Origin: Dechloromonas hortensis
GTDB lineage: Bacteria; Pseudomonadota; Gammaproteobacteria; Burkholderiales; Rhodocyclaceae
Direction of reading: 5' to 3'
Assembly (NCBI RefSeq): GCF_009469765.1
Contig: NZ_SSSQ01000003.1
Location: 248,001 to 312,000 of the forward strand
DNA: 64,000 bases
A model generated the notes under the pieces. It was given only the letters and a program-made list of their open reading frames with translations. It was not told the origin of the DNA and made no database searches. Numbering within the stretch: position 1 is the stretch's first letter; every line of letters starts with the position of its first letter. The translations under genes and the position numbers were made by a program. Positions 16,670 through 25,771 of the stretch are shown here, in pieces.

Positions 16670-17563
16670 ATGCCGCGTCGCCATCTCGATATCGAAGCCC
16701 TCCGTGCCCTGGCCTGCATCGTCGATAGCGCCAGCTTTTCGGCGGCGGCCCAGCAACTGGGGCGGACCCAGTCCGCGATCAGCCTGCAGATCAAGCGGCT
16801 GGAGCAGACGGTCGGGCAAACGCTGCTGCGTCGGGTGCAGGGGCGGGTCGATGGGCCCACCGCCGAGGGCGCCAGCCTGCTGGCTTACGCCCGGCAGATC
16901 CTGCGCCTGAACGACGAGGCATACGCAACGGTGGCGCAGGACGCGGCGCCCGGCACGCTACGTATTGGTCTGCCCGAGGAGCTGATGGAAAGCGTCTTCC
17001 CGGCCGTGATGCCGCAATTCCAGTCGCTTTATCCGCGCCTGCGCCTCTTCGTGCAGGCCGATACCGCAGCCGCCGTGCGCCAGTCGCTGGCAGCCGGCGG
17101 GCTCGATGTCGCGCTCTACAAGCACTGCGGCGAGGCGATGCCGGGCAGCAGCGAGGTGCTTTGGCAGGAACCCTTGCGCTGGATGGCCGGCGCGGCGTAT
17201 CGCGACAGTCCGGTCACGCTCGACGGCGTGATGCCGCTTGCCCTGTTCGGCGAAAACTGTGTTTTCCGGCTGGCCGTGACGGTGGCGCTGGCCCAGGCCG
17301 AATGGCCGTGGGTGTTGCAGTATTCCGGCAGCAGCACGACGGGACTTTGTCATGCCGTGCGCTGCGGTCTCGGTCTGACTGTCTTGCCCTGCAGCCTGCT
17401 GGCCGCCGGCATGGCCGATGTGACCCGGTTCGACGGGCGTAGCCTGCCCGCCTTGCCGCCCGCCCGTCTGCTGGCCGAATATGCGCCGGGCACGGTGACG
17501 GCCGCGGCGCGGCGTTTCGTGGCGATGGTCGCCGAGGTCAAGGCGTCCCGGATGGCGGGCTGA
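16670..17563 (+). CDS. LysR family transcriptional regulator
   Basis: About 297 residues. N-terminal winged HTH (LDIEALRALACIVDSASFS, then AAAQQLGRTQSAISLQIKRLE) and a periplasmic-binding-like effector domain (LRIGLPEELMESVFPAVMPQF onward). It is divergent from the tautomerase/EamA operon, the usual layout for a LysR activator and its target. The ATG at 16670 lies at the end of the AT-rich operator region; longer upstream frames cross the tautomerase gene and are discounted. Confidence 0.9.
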   Translation: MPRRHLDIEALRALACIVDSASFSAAAQQLGRTQSAISLQIKRLEQTVGQTLLRRVQGRVDGPTAEGASLLAYARQILRLNDEAYATVAQDAAPGTLRIGLPEELMESVFPAVMPQFQSLYPRLRLFVQADTAAAVRQSLAAGGLDVALYKHCGEAMPGSSEVLWQEPLRWMAGAAYRDSPVTLDGVMPLALFGENCVFRLAVTVALAQAEWPWVLQYSGSSTTGLCHAVRCGLGLTVLPCSLLAAGMADVTRFDGRSLPALPPARLLAEYAPGTVTAAARRFVAMVAEVKASRMAG

Positions 17564-17580
17564 TCGCCGGTTTTGCCTCA

Positions 17581-17614
17581 TTCCTGCGGTCGACCGGGCA
17601 AAACAGGCAAAAAC
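17581..17614 (+). repeat. GCGGTCGAC repeat copy
   Basis: TTCCTGCGGTCGACCGGGC followed by AAAACAGGCAAAAACTG, directly after the LysR stop. It is followed by a short GC-rich hairpin (CTGCCGGG/CCCGGCAG, 17620-17638) with TTTTCC after it, which could terminate the LysR transcript. Confidence 0.7.
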
Positions 17615-17664
17615 TGAACTGCCGGGTTGCCCCGGCAGTTTTCCTGCGTCGAGCCGTGAATGCC

Positions 17665-17883
17665 TTAAACGCGGAGCAGGGCCTTGATCAGGCGCTCGGA
17701 CAGCTGGTCTTCGGTGAATTGCGGCTCGTTGGGCGGGTAGAGCGAATTTTCTTCGATGGTGAAGCCGTTCTCCTGGGCCAGGGCGCGCAGTTCCTTGATC
17801 TTCTGGCAGGCGAGGAGTTGCTCTTTGAGCGCCGGGTCGGCTTTGGCTTTATCGGAAAAGGCCTTGATGGGGACAATCGACAT
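17665..17883 (-). CDS. Nif11-family protein
   Basis: 72 residues. The N-terminal 45 residues fit the Nif11 domain (FSDKAKADPALKEQLLACQ, then ELRALAQENGFTI); the rest (SLYPPNEPQFTEDQLSERL) is acidic. Nif11 was named from nitrogen-fixation loci and also forms leader peptides of some RiPP precursors. Here there is a single Cys and no GG-type cleavage site or core, so a RiPP role is unlikely. AGGAG precedes the ATG. It lies 43 bp downstream of the DUF6156 gene, probably in one operon. Confidence 0.8.
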   Translation of the reverse strand: MSIVPIKAFSDKAKADPALKEQLLACQKIKELRALAQENGFTIEENSLYPPNEPQFTEDQLSERLIKALLRV

Positions 17884-17926
17884 CTGTTTCTCCTGGGTAC
17901 GGTTGTTGTGAAAACGGGGAAGGGCT

Positions 17927-18208
17927 TCAGGCGGGGTAATCGATGACGGCCGGCTCGTCGCTGCCGTCGTCAATCACGGCTTGGGCGAGACGGCCATCCG
18001 GGTGGTAGCGGTAGTCGTGGCGGAATTCCGCCTCGCCATAGACGATTTTTTCGCAACTGAGCATTTGCCCGGCCGCGTCGAAGCTGCCGCGGAAGTAGGT
18101 GTTGCGGTTGCGCATGTCGTCCGCCGCCAGTTCGCCGACCAGCTTGAGGGGCAACTTGGCGCCGCTGTAGCTGGTGAAGTAACGGGCGGCAGTGGTGTTT
18201 TCCGGCAT
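17927..18208 (-). CDS. DUF6156 family protein
   Basis: 93 residues matching the DUF6156 pattern: ARYFTSYSGAKLPLKLVGEL, MRNRNTYFRGSFDAAGQML, and KIVYGEAEFRHDYRYHPDG. Function unknown. The ATG at 18208 is chosen from family length; the upstream frame to 18394 is not conserved. First gene of a two-gene unit with the Nif11 protein. Confidence 0.75.
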   Translation of the reverse strand: MPENTTAARYFTSYSGAKLPLKLVGELAADDMRNRNTYFRGSFDAAGQMLSCEKIVYGEAEFRHDYRYHPDGRLAQAVIDDGSDEPAVIDYPA

Positions 18209-18368
18209 GATGTTCTCGCAGGGTGAAAGGTTGGCCGGAAAACCTGGGGTCGCACTGTCGTCTTTCCGACAAAAGCGCGGCATTTTTCCGGCCCGTCGGG
18301 GTGGTAAGCAATTACGAGGCCAAACAGCGCGCGCCGCTTGGGGCAAAATAGCTGCAAGGAGGTGTGTC

Positions 18369-19697
18369 ATGGTTGCGAAAGGTCTGGTGGACAAGTTGCG
18401 CTCGATGATCGGTTCGGGCGCCGAGCGCGTGGCGCTGACGGCCCGCGGTTTGGAATCCTTGCGGGTGCAGTTGCGTGAATGCGCCGACGGGCAGGGCGGC
18501 GAAGTCTCGGCCCGAGGGCGGGCGGCGCGGCTGGCCGAGACTTATTTGAGCCTGAACGACGAAGGCCGGCATCGTTTCCTGAGATTGATCGCGCTCGAGT
18601 TCGGGCCGAACCCGGACAAGGTGGCGACGGCCCATGCCGCGTACCAGAAGGCAGTCGGCACGGCCGAGCAATGGAAGACCGAGGCCGCGCTGCGCGGCGC
18701 CATGCGCTCGTCGCGCATCCGCATCCTGACCCAGTTCAACGCCATCCCACAGGGCGTCAAATTCCTGGTCGACCTGCGCGCCGACCTGCTGCGCTATCTG
18801 GAGCAGGACCGCGAACTGGCGGTGCTCGACCGCGAGCTGGAATCCCGGCTCTCGGCCTGGTTCGATGTCGGCTTTCTCGAACTGCAGCGCCTGACCTGGA
18901 ACTCGCCGGCCGCGCTGCTCGAAAAGCTGATCGAATACGAGGCGGTGCACGAGATCCGCTCGTGGACTGACCTGAAGAACCGGCTCGACTCGGACCGCCG
19001 GCTCTACGCTTTTTTCCACCCGCGCATGCCGGCCGAGCCGTTGATCTTCGTCGAGGTGGCGCTGACCGACCATCTGGCCGGCAACGTGCAGGACCTGCTC
19101 GACGAGCAGGCGCCGGTCTTCGACCACCGCAAGGCCGATACCGCCATTTTCTATTCCATTTCAAACACCCAGGTCGGCTTGCGCGGGGTGTCCTTCGGCA
19201 ATTTCCTGCTCAAGCGGGTGATCGACGACCTGAAGCGCGACTTCCCGAAACTGGTCTACTTCGCCACCTTGTCGCCGATGCCGGGCCTCGCCGCCTGGGT
19301 GCGCAAGCATCCGCAGGCGCTCGACGAGGCCGAGGTCCCCTTGCCGCTCGACGAACTGAGCACCGGCACCTGGGCCGCCGACCGCAAGCTGGCGCGGGCC
19401 TTGAATGGCCCGCTCAACCGGCTGGCGGCGACCTATCTGTCCAGTGCCAAGCAGGGCGGCGGCGACAGTGGGGCGCCGTTCGATCCGGTGTCGCGCTTCC
19501 ATCTCGGCAACGGAGCACGGGTCGAGCGCCTCAATTTCCTGGCTGACAGTTCCGCCAAGGGGTTCCGGCAATCGTTCGGTATGATGGTCAATTACCTGTA
19601 CAGCCTCGACGATATCGAGACTAATCTGGAGGCCTTCGCCAGTAGCGGCAATATAGCGATGTCGGCCAGCGTGCGGCGACTGGCGCGGAAGAAGTAA
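18369..19697 (+). CDS. malonyl-CoA decarboxylase
   Basis: About 442 residues. Converts malonyl-CoA to acetyl-CoA. The N-terminal helical domain is followed by the acyltransferase-like catalytic domain: FFHPRMPAEPLIFVEVALT, YSISNTQVGLRGVSFGNFLLK, FATLSPMPGLAAWV, and DPVSRFHLGNGARVERLNFL with the conserved His-Asn. A strong AAGGAGG site precedes the ATG at 18369. Length and all landmarks are normal. It is monocistronic between the divergent DUF6156 gene and a solute-binding protein. Confidence 0.93.
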   Translation: MVAKGLVDKLRSMIGSGAERVALTARGLESLRVQLRECADGQGGEVSARGRAARLAETYLSLNDEGRHRFLRLIALEFGPNPDKVATAHAAYQKAVGTAEQWKTEAALRGAMRSSRIRILTQFNAIPQGVKFLVDLRADLLRYLEQDRELAVLDRELESRLSAWFDVGFLELQRLTWNSPAALLEKLIEYEAVHEIRSWTDLKNRLDSDRRLYAFFHPRMPAEPLIFVEVALTDHLAGNVQDLLDEQAPVFDHRKADTAIFYSISNTQVGLRGVSFGNFLLKRVIDDLKRDFPKLVYFATLSPMPGLAAWVRKHPQALDEAEVPLPLDELSTGTWAADRKLARALNGPLNRLAATYLSSAKQGGGDSGAPFDPVSRFHLGNGARVERLNFLADSSAKGFRQSFGMMVNYLYSLDDIETNLEAFASSGNIAMSASVRRLARKK

Positions 19698-19837
19698 ATG
19701 TTTTTACTCGTCTGTGTCAGGATGGGAAAGGTGAACGAATTTTTGTTTGCTGCTCATGAAAATGTATCGCTTGTGTTTGCCGGGTAATTGTTGATAATGC
19801 GTCGTCGATTGAGTTTTTATCACTTATACCAAAAACA

Positions 19838-20584
19838 ATGATTTTTCAGCGTCTCCTGGCTGTCTGCTTGGCTCTGCTCCTGACTTTTGGAGGGGCTTTG
19901 GCCATGGCGGAGGCGCCGACGCTCAAGGTGGCGGTTCTCGATGATTCGCCGCCGTTGGGGTACCGCGACGGGAATGGTCAACTAACCGGCTTCAGCATTT
20001 CGGTAATGCGGGCCCTGTGCGCAGAAATAGCGATGCACTGCGAATTCGAAACCCGCCGCCTGGAACATCTGATCGACGACCTGGCGGCCGGCCACTTCGA
20101 TGTGGCCGCCATCGGCCTGCTCAATACGCCTGAAAGGCGGCAGCGAATTGTCTTCAGCAAGCCGGTCTACCGCTCGCTGACCCTGCTTTTTGCGAAACCC
20201 GGCGTCAAGCCGGGGCAGCCGGGCGTGCGCGTCTCCACCTTCAAGGGCTCGGCGCAGGAGCGTTATATCAAGTCACAGGGCTGGGATTTTGTCGGGGCGC
20301 AAACCGATCTCGAAATCATCGAGCAATTGCGAGCTGGCATTACGCAGGCTTGCATCGTGCCGCTGATGACCAGCTTGAACATGCAGCGCAGCCCGAAATT
20401 TCTGCAACTTGACTTTGAAATGAGTGTGCTGACGATACCTGAACTCGATACCAATGCCTCTTTCGGTATCTCGCCCAAGCGTCCCGAGCTCAAGACGGTG
20501 CTCGACAAGGCGCTGGAGCGGATCAAACTGAACGGCACTTACGACCGCATCAATTCGCAGTTCCTGCCCTTCCGCGTCGATTGA
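19838..20584 (+). CDS. transporter substrate-binding domain protein (SBP_bac_3)
   Basis: 248 residues with a Sec signal peptide (residues 1-23, cleavage after the AMA near residue 24). The mature protein has the type 2 periplasmic binding fold: TLKVAVLDDSPPLGYRDGNGQLTGF, then IDDLAAGHFDVAAIGLLNTPER. It probably binds a polar amino acid or similar ligand. No permease or ATPase genes lie nearby, so it is an orphan component. ATG has no obvious Shine-Dalgarno. Confidence 0.85.
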   Translation: MIFQRLLAVCLALLLTFGGALAMAEAPTLKVAVLDDSPPLGYRDGNGQLTGFSISVMRALCAEIAMHCEFETRRLEHLIDDLAAGHFDVAAIGLLNTPERRQRIVFSKPVYRSLTLLFAKPGVKPGQPGVRVSTFKGSAQERYIKSQGWDFVGAQTDLEIIEQLRAGITQACIVPLMTSLNMQRSPKFLQLDFEMSVLTIPELDTNASFGISPKRPELKTVLDKALERIKLNGTYDRINSQFLPFRVD

Positions 20585-20673
20585 GCCGGGCTGCCGGCGC
20601 TGTGGCACACGGCGAACTCGTCGCCGGGTGGTGCATCTGTTAAGATTCGCCCTGATTTTTCAGGCTTTCTTCC

Positions 20674-22611
20674 TTGTCTTCCCTCCCCGATATATTTTCC
20701 CCCGACGGGCCGCTGGCCCGCGCCATTGGCGGCTATCGCGTCCGCGAACAGCAGGTCGACATGGCCGAGCGCATTGCCGCGGCCATCAACAGTCAGTCGG
20801 TCTTCATCGCCGAGGCCGGCACCGGCACGGGCAAGACCTTCGCCTACCTGGTGCCGGCGCTGAAATCCGGTGGCAAGGTAATCGTCTCGACCGGCACCAA
20901 GACCCTGCAGGACCAGCTATTCAACAAGGACCTGCCGATGGTGCGCGACGCGCTGAAGGCGCCGGTCAAGATCGCGCTGTTGAAGGGGCGGGCCAACTAC
21001 GTCTGTCCCTACCATCTCGAACGGGCCATCGTCGATGGCCGTTTCCTGACCCGCGAGGATGCCGCCGACGCCCGCCGCATCTCGGTCTTCGCCAAGGTCA
21101 CGCACACCGGCGACAAGGCGGAGTGCCTGGAGGTCTCGGAGTCGTCGCCGGTCTGGAACCATGCCACTTCGACGCGGGAAAACTGTCTCGGCCAGGACTG
21201 TCCGGACTACAAGGAATGTTTCGTCATGCAGGCCCGCCGCGAAGCGATGGCGGCCGATCTGGTGGTGGTCAATCACCACCTGTTCTTTGCCGACGTCATG
21301 CTGCGCGACGAAGGCATGGCCGAACTGCTGCCGGCCTGCAATACGGTGATCTTCGACGAAGCCCACCAGTTGCCGGAAGTGGCGACGCTGTTCTTCGGCG
21401 ACAGCATTTCCACGGCGCAGATCCTCGATCTCGCCCGTGATGCCCGGGCCGAAGGCCTGACCAGCGCCCGCGACTGTCTCGACCTGCCGGAAGCCAGCAA
21501 GCGTCTCGAAAAGCTTGCCAAGGACCTGCGCCTGACCGTCGGCCTCGATGCCGGGCGCTTCTCCTACGGTCAACTGGCCGAAAAGCCCGATTTTGCCCCG
21601 GCCGTCAAGGCACTGGAGGAGGAGGTCGGCGCCTTCGCCGCCATTCTCGAAACCCAGGCCGAGCGAGCCGAAGGGTTGGAGAAGTGCTGGCAGCGCGCGC
21701 TCGAATTGCAGCAGCGCCTGAGCCACTGGCAAAAGATCGCCGATGACGGCTACGTGCGCTGGGCCGAAGCCTTCAGCCAGTCGCTGCAGTTGAACTCGAC
21801 GCCGCTCAGCGTCGCCGACATTTTCCGCAAGCAGATGGGCGGCCATCCGCGAGCCTGGATTTTCACCTCGGCGACCTTGGCCGTGCAGGGCAAGTTCCAC
21901 CATTACTGTGCCGAACTCGGCCTCGGCGATCCGGAATCGGCCTGCTGGCACAGCCCCTTCGATTACGGCAAGCAGGCCATGCTCTACGCGCCGCTCGGCA
22001 TGCCGGAGCCGAATTCCTTCGGCTATACCGAGGCTGTCGTCGAGGCTGCCTTCCCGGCCGTGGTTGCGTCCGGCGGCGGCGCCTTCTTCCTGTGCACCAG
22101 CCTGCGTGCCATGCGCCGCACGCATGAACTGCTCAAGGAGCGGCTGGAAAGCGGCGGCCATGAAATGCCGCTACTGCTGCAGGGCGAGGGCAGCAAGAAT
22201 GAACTGCTCGAACGTTTCCGCCGCCTCGGCAATGCCATCTTGGTCGGCAGCCAGAGCTTCTGGGAAGGGGTCGACGTGCGCGGCGAGGCGCTGTCGTTGG
22301 TCGTCATCGACAAGATTCCCTTCGCACCGCCCGACGATCCGGTGCTGTCGGCCCGCATCGAGCAGATGAAGCAGCAGGGCCGTAACGCCTTCATCGAATA
22401 CCAGCTGCCGCGAGCCGTGATCAACGTCAAGCAGGGCGCCGGCCGGTTGATTCGCGACGAGAGCGATACCGGCGTGCTGATGATCTGCGATCCACGACTT
22501 CTATCAAAGCCTTACGGCCGCCGGGTGTGGCAAAGTCTGCCGCCAATGAAACGGACCAAGGAGCTGAAGGACGTGCTCGATTTCTTTGCCGGCCGGAACG
22601 GCCATGTTTAA
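20674..22611 (+). CDS. DinG/YoaA-type ATP-dependent DNA helicase
   Basis: 645-residue superfamily 2 (XPD-like) 5'-3' helicase. Walker A AGTGTGKT at residues 48-55 and DEAH at 228-231. Four cysteines (111, 171, 176, 182) reproduce the spacing of the DinG iron-sulphur cluster. Helicase C-terminal motifs GSQSFWEGVDVRGEAL and KQGAGRLIRDESDTGV are intact. Roles are in resolving R-loops, replication stress and nucleotide-excision-type repair. Start is a TTG at 20674, typical spacing from the conserved DIFSPDGPL. The stop overlaps the next gene by 8 bp. Confidence 0.92.
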   Translation: MSSLPDIFSPDGPLARAIGGYRVREQQVDMAERIAAAINSQSVFIAEAGTGTGKTFAYLVPALKSGGKVIVSTGTKTLQDQLFNKDLPMVRDALKAPVKIALLKGRANYVCPYHLERAIVDGRFLTREDAADARRISVFAKVTHTGDKAECLEVSESSPVWNHATSTRENCLGQDCPDYKECFVMQARREAMAADLVVVNHHLFFADVMLRDEGMAELLPACNTVIFDEAHQLPEVATLFFGDSISTAQILDLARDARAEGLTSARDCLDLPEASKRLEKLAKDLRLTVGLDAGRFSYGQLAEKPDFAPAVKALEEEVGAFAAILETQAERAEGLEKCWQRALELQQRLSHWQKIADDGYVRWAEAFSQSLQLNSTPLSVADIFRKQMGGHPRAWIFTSATLAVQGKFHHYCAELGLGDPESACWHSPFDYGKQAMLYAPLGMPEPNSFGYTEAVVEAAFPAVVASGGGAFFLCTSLRAMRRTHELLKERLESGGHEMPLLLQGEGSKNELLERFRRLGNAILVGSQSFWEGVDVRGEALSLVVIDKIPFAPPDDPVLSARIEQMKQQGRNAFIEYQLPRAVINVKQGAGRLIRDESDTGVLMICDPRLLSKPYGRRVWQSLPPMKRTKELKDVLDFFAGRNGHV

Positions 22612-23779
22612 CCCGCGTGCCCTGAGCGAGGCGCTGGCGGCGGGCGGCGACCTCGATCCGGCGGCGCTGGCCGCCTCGCATCCCTCGCTGTTTTCGTATG
22701 CCGAACTGCACTTGCCTGAGGCCACGCTGCATGCCATCGCCGAGCTGGTCGCCGCCATCGAATCGGTCGTTGCCCTGGCGGCCTACCAGCAGCGCGTGCT
22801 GGCCTGGGCGCCGGCCGCGGCGCAGCAGGCGATGGCGGCACGCAGCGTCTTCTTCGGTTACGACTTCCATCTGGCGGGCGACGGTCCAAGGCTGATCGAA
22901 ATCAACACCAACGCCGGCGGTGGCATGCTCAATAGCCGCCTGCTGATGGCGCATGGCCAGGATGAGGCGGCAACGCGCATCGAGCAGGCCTTTGTTGAGA
23001 TGTTCCGCCAAGAGTGGCGGCTGATGCGCGGTGATGTGCCGTTGCAACGCATCGCCATCGTCGATGAAAATCCGGGCCAGCAATATCTGGCGCCCGAGTT
23101 CGAGCTCTTTCGCCAGCTTTTCGAGCGCCACGGCATTGCCGCCGTGGTCGCCGATCCGGCTGAACTGACGCGCGATGGCAACCGCCTGCTGCATCGGGGC
23201 GAGGTGGTCGACCTGATCTACAATCGGCTGACCGATTTTGCGCTCGATGCTGCGGTCAACGCCGATTTGCGGACCGTTTTCGCGGCCGATGGCGTCGTCG
23301 TCACGCCGCATCCGCGCGCCCATGCGCTGTATGCCGACAAGCGCAACCTGATCCTGCTCTCGGATGCCGCCGCGCTGGCCGAACTCGGCGTCCCGGAAGC
23401 CACCCGGCAGACCCTGCTGGCCGGCATTCCGCGTACGGTGGCGGTGGCGGCAGCCGATGGCGAGCGCTTCTGGAGCGAGCGCAAGCGGTGGTTCTTCAAG
23501 CCGGCCGCCGGTTTCGGCAGTCGCGCCGCCTATCGCGGCGACAAGCTGACCAAGCGCGTCTTCGAGGAGATCCTGCAGGGCGGCTACATCGCCCAGGAAA
23601 TCGTGCCGCCCTCCGAGCATAACGTGCTGGTGGACGATGAAATGCAGGCGATGAAGGCCGATATCCGCGCCTATGTCTATCTGGGCGCGGTCCAGCTCTT
23701 CTCGGCCCGGCTCTACCAGGGGCAAACGACCAATTTCCGGACGCCGGGTGGTGGCTTTGCCCCGGTCTTCGCGGCCTGA
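22604..23779 (+). CDS. ATP-grasp-like protein of unknown substrate
   Basis: About 391 residues. Segments LIEINTNAGGGMLNSRLL (about residues 98-115) and FFKPAAGFGSRAAYRGDKLT (about residues 296-315) resemble the ligand and nucleotide sites of glutathione-synthase or circularly permuted ATP-grasp enzymes that form amide bonds. I cannot name the substrate. The start ATG overlaps the helicase stop (ATGTTTAA), so translation is coupled to the DinG-like gene; a functional link is unknown. Confidence 0.7.
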   Translation: MFNPRALSEALAAGGDLDPAALAASHPSLFSYAELHLPEATLHAIAELVAAIESVVALAAYQQRVLAWAPAAAQQAMAARSVFFGYDFHLAGDGPRLIEINTNAGGGMLNSRLLMAHGQDEAATRIEQAFVEMFRQEWRLMRGDVPLQRIAIVDENPGQQYLAPEFELFRQLFERHGIAAVVADPAELTRDGNRLLHRGEVVDLIYNRLTDFALDAAVNADLRTVFAADGVVVTPHPRAHALYADKRNLILLSDAAALAELGVPEATRQTLLAGIPRTVAVAAADGERFWSERKRWFFKPAAGFGSRAAYRGDKLTKRVFEEILQGGYIAQEIVPPSEHNVLVDDEMQAMKADIRAYVYLGAVQLFSARLYQGQTTNFRTPGGGFAPVFAA

Positions 23780-23796
23780 AAGCGTAAAATCCGCCC

Positions 23797-24297
23797 ATGA
23801 AAGTATTCGGTATCGCCGGCTATTCCGGCTCCGGCAAGACCACCTTGCTGGAAAAACTGATTCCCCAGATCACCGCTCGGGGCCTCCGGGTCTCGGTGAT
23901 CAAGCACGCCCACCACGGCTTCGACATCGACCGCCCGGGCAAGGATTCCTACCGCCACCGGGAAGCCGGGGCGAGCGAAGTGCTGCTCTCCTGTAACGAC
24001 CGCTGGGCCTTGATGCACGAGCGGCGCGACGAAGGCGAAGTGTCGCTGAACGAATTGCTGTCCCGGCTGGCGCCCTGCGATCTGGTGCTGATCGAGGGCT
24101 TCAAGCAGGAACCCGTGCCCAAGCTGGAAGTCTATCGACCGGAGAATGGCAAGCCGCCGCTCTTTCCCGCGCGCAGCGACATCGTTGCCATCGCCAGCGA
24201 TGCCCAGCTGGCCACCGATTTGCCGATATTGCCCTTGAACGACATCGCGGCGATTGCCGACTTTGTGATGAACCATCTTGAATTTCAGGAACGCTGA
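23797..24297 (+). CDS. mobB: molybdopterin-guanine dinucleotide biosynthesis protein MobB
   Basis: 166 residues. GTP-binding P-loop protein with GYSGSGKTTLLEKLI at residues 8-22, then the His-rich KHAHHGFDIDRPGKDSYRHREAGA and LVLIEGFKQEPVPKLEVYR, all MobB hallmarks. It assists MobA in converting Mo-molybdopterin to the guanine dinucleotide form; mobA is not in this window. The stop overlaps the moeA start (TGATG). Confidence 0.93.
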   Translation: MKVFGIAGYSGSGKTTLLEKLIPQITARGLRVSVIKHAHHGFDIDRPGKDSYRHREAGASEVLLSCNDRWALMHERRDEGEVSLNELLSRLAPCDLVLIEGFKQEPVPKLEVYRPENGKPPLFPARSDIVAIASDAQLATDLPILPLNDIAAIADFVMNHLEFQER

Positions 24298-25514
24298 TGC
24301 TGAGTTTTGAACAAGCCCTGGAAAAACTGCTCGCTGCCGCCAAGCCGGTCGAGGAAGTCCGCGCCCAGCCGCTGACCGCCGCCGCCGGCCGCGTTTTGGC
24401 CGTCGCCCAGCAGTCCACCGTCGCCGTGCCGCCGCTCGACAATTCGGCAATGGACGGTTACGCCGTTCGCCTCGCCGACATTCCCGCCGCTGGCGTCTGC
24501 CTGCCGGTCAGCCAGCGCATTCCGGCCGGCACGGTCGGCACGCCGCTGCAGCCGGGTACCGCCGCCCGCATCTTCACCGGAGCGCCGGTGCCGGCTGGCG
24601 CCGACGCGGTGATCATGCAGGAACGCTGCGAGCATGGCGAGGCTGGCGTCGTCATCAACTACGTGCCGCGCCTGGGCGAGAACATCCGCCGGGCCGGTGA
24701 GGACATCGCCGTTGGCGCCGAGATCCTCAAGCCGGGCATCAAGCTGCGGCCGCAGGACATCGCGCTCGCCGCCTCGGCCGGTCTGCCGGAGCTGCCGGTC
24801 TATCGCCGGCTGCGGGTCGGCGTCTTCTTCACCGGCGACGAACTGGTCCAGCCGGGCGAGCCGCTGCCGCCAGGCGCTATCTACAACTCCAATCGCTACG
24901 CGCTGCGTGCGCTGCTCGAAGGCCTGGGCTGCGAAGTGCGCGATCTCGGCACCGTGCCGGACAATCTCGAATCGACCCGCGAGGCTCTGCGCAAGGCGGC
25001 GGCCGATAACGACCTGATCGTCACCAGCGGTGGCGTTTCGGTCGGCGAGGAAGATCACGTCAAGCCGGCGGTCGAAGCCGAAGGCCAGCTCGATATGTGG
25101 AAGATCGCCATCAAGCCCGGCAAGCCGCTGGCTTTTGGCGAAGTTCGTCGCACTGCCGACAACGGCGGCGGCAAGGCATGGTTCATCGGTCTGCCCGGCA
25201 ACCCGGTCTCGGCCATCGTCACCTTCCTGATCATGGTCCGGCCGTTCGTGCTGCGCCTGCAGGGGGTGAGCAACGTGACGCCGCGCTGCTTCAACCTGCG
25301 TGCCGATTTCGATTGGCTGCGCCCGGATGTTCGCGCCGAGTTCCTGCGTGGCCGGCTGAACGAGCAGGGCGGTGTCGACTTGTACCCGAACCAGGGCGCC
25401 GGCGTCGTTACCTCGCTATGCTGGGGCGACGGCCTGGTTCTCAACAAGCCGGGGCTGGCCATCAACAAGGGCGACAGCATCAGCTTCGTGCCCTATGCGG
25501 AGTTGCTGTCGTGA
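24297..25514 (+). CDS. moeA: molybdopterin molybdotransferase MoeA
   Basis: 405 residues. Inserts molybdate into adenylylated molybdopterin. Landmarks: PPLDNSAMDGYAVR, PAGADAVIMQER, the GVFFTGDELVQPGEPLPPG region, TSGGVSVGEEDHVK and GLPGNPVSAIVTF. Four-domain organisation and length are typical. Middle gene of the mobB-moeA-moaD overlapping operon, which gives the cell molybdoenzymes. Confidence 0.95.
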   Translation: MLSFEQALEKLLAAAKPVEEVRAQPLTAAAGRVLAVAQQSTVAVPPLDNSAMDGYAVRLADIPAAGVCLPVSQRIPAGTVGTPLQPGTAARIFTGAPVPAGADAVIMQERCEHGEAGVVINYVPRLGENIRRAGEDIAVGAEILKPGIKLRPQDIALAASAGLPELPVYRRLRVGVFFTGDELVQPGEPLPPGAIYNSNRYALRALLEGLGCEVRDLGTVPDNLESTREALRKAAADNDLIVTSGGVSVGEEDHVKPAVEAEGQLDMWKIAIKPGKPLAFGEVRRTADNGGGKAWFIGLPGNPVSAIVTFLIMVRPFVLRLQGVSNVTPRCFNLRADFDWLRPDVRAEFLRGRLNEQGGVDLYPNQGAGVVTSLCWGDGLVLNKPGLAINKGDSISFVPYAELLS

Positions 25515-25759
25515 GCGTGAAGATTCTCTATTTCGCCGGCCTCAAGGAAGCGCTCGGCCTGGCCGGCGAATCGGTCGACCTGCCGGCCGGCGTGACGACC
25601 GTCGGCGCCCTGCGCGACTGGCTGGTCGAACAAGGCCGCGACAAACTGGCGACAGCGAAGAATCTGCGCTGCGCCGTCAATCAGGACATGGCCGGCCTCG
25701 ATGCCGCCGTCCGGGAAGGCGACGAGATCGCCTTCTTCCCGCCGGTCACCGGCGGTTAA
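25511..25759 (+). CDS. moaD: molybdopterin synthase sulphur carrier subunit MoaD
   Basis: 82 residues with a ubiquitin-like beta-grasp fold ending in PPVTGG, the C-terminal Gly-Gly that is thiocarboxylated. GTG at 25511 overlaps the moeA stop (GTGA). A second GTG two codons later is possible. The large subunit MoaE is not downstream here; a YlqF GTPase follows instead. Confidence 0.92.
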   Translation: MSVKILYFAGLKEALGLAGESVDLPAGVTTVGALRDWLVEQGRDKLATAKNLRCAVNQDMAGLDAAVREGDEIAFFPPVTGG

Positions 25760-25771
25760 CTAGGAAAAACA

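Noticed and set aside
17665..17883. Nif11 protein as a RiPP precursor
   Set aside because: One Cys, no double-Gly cleavage site, and no maturase or transporter within the window.
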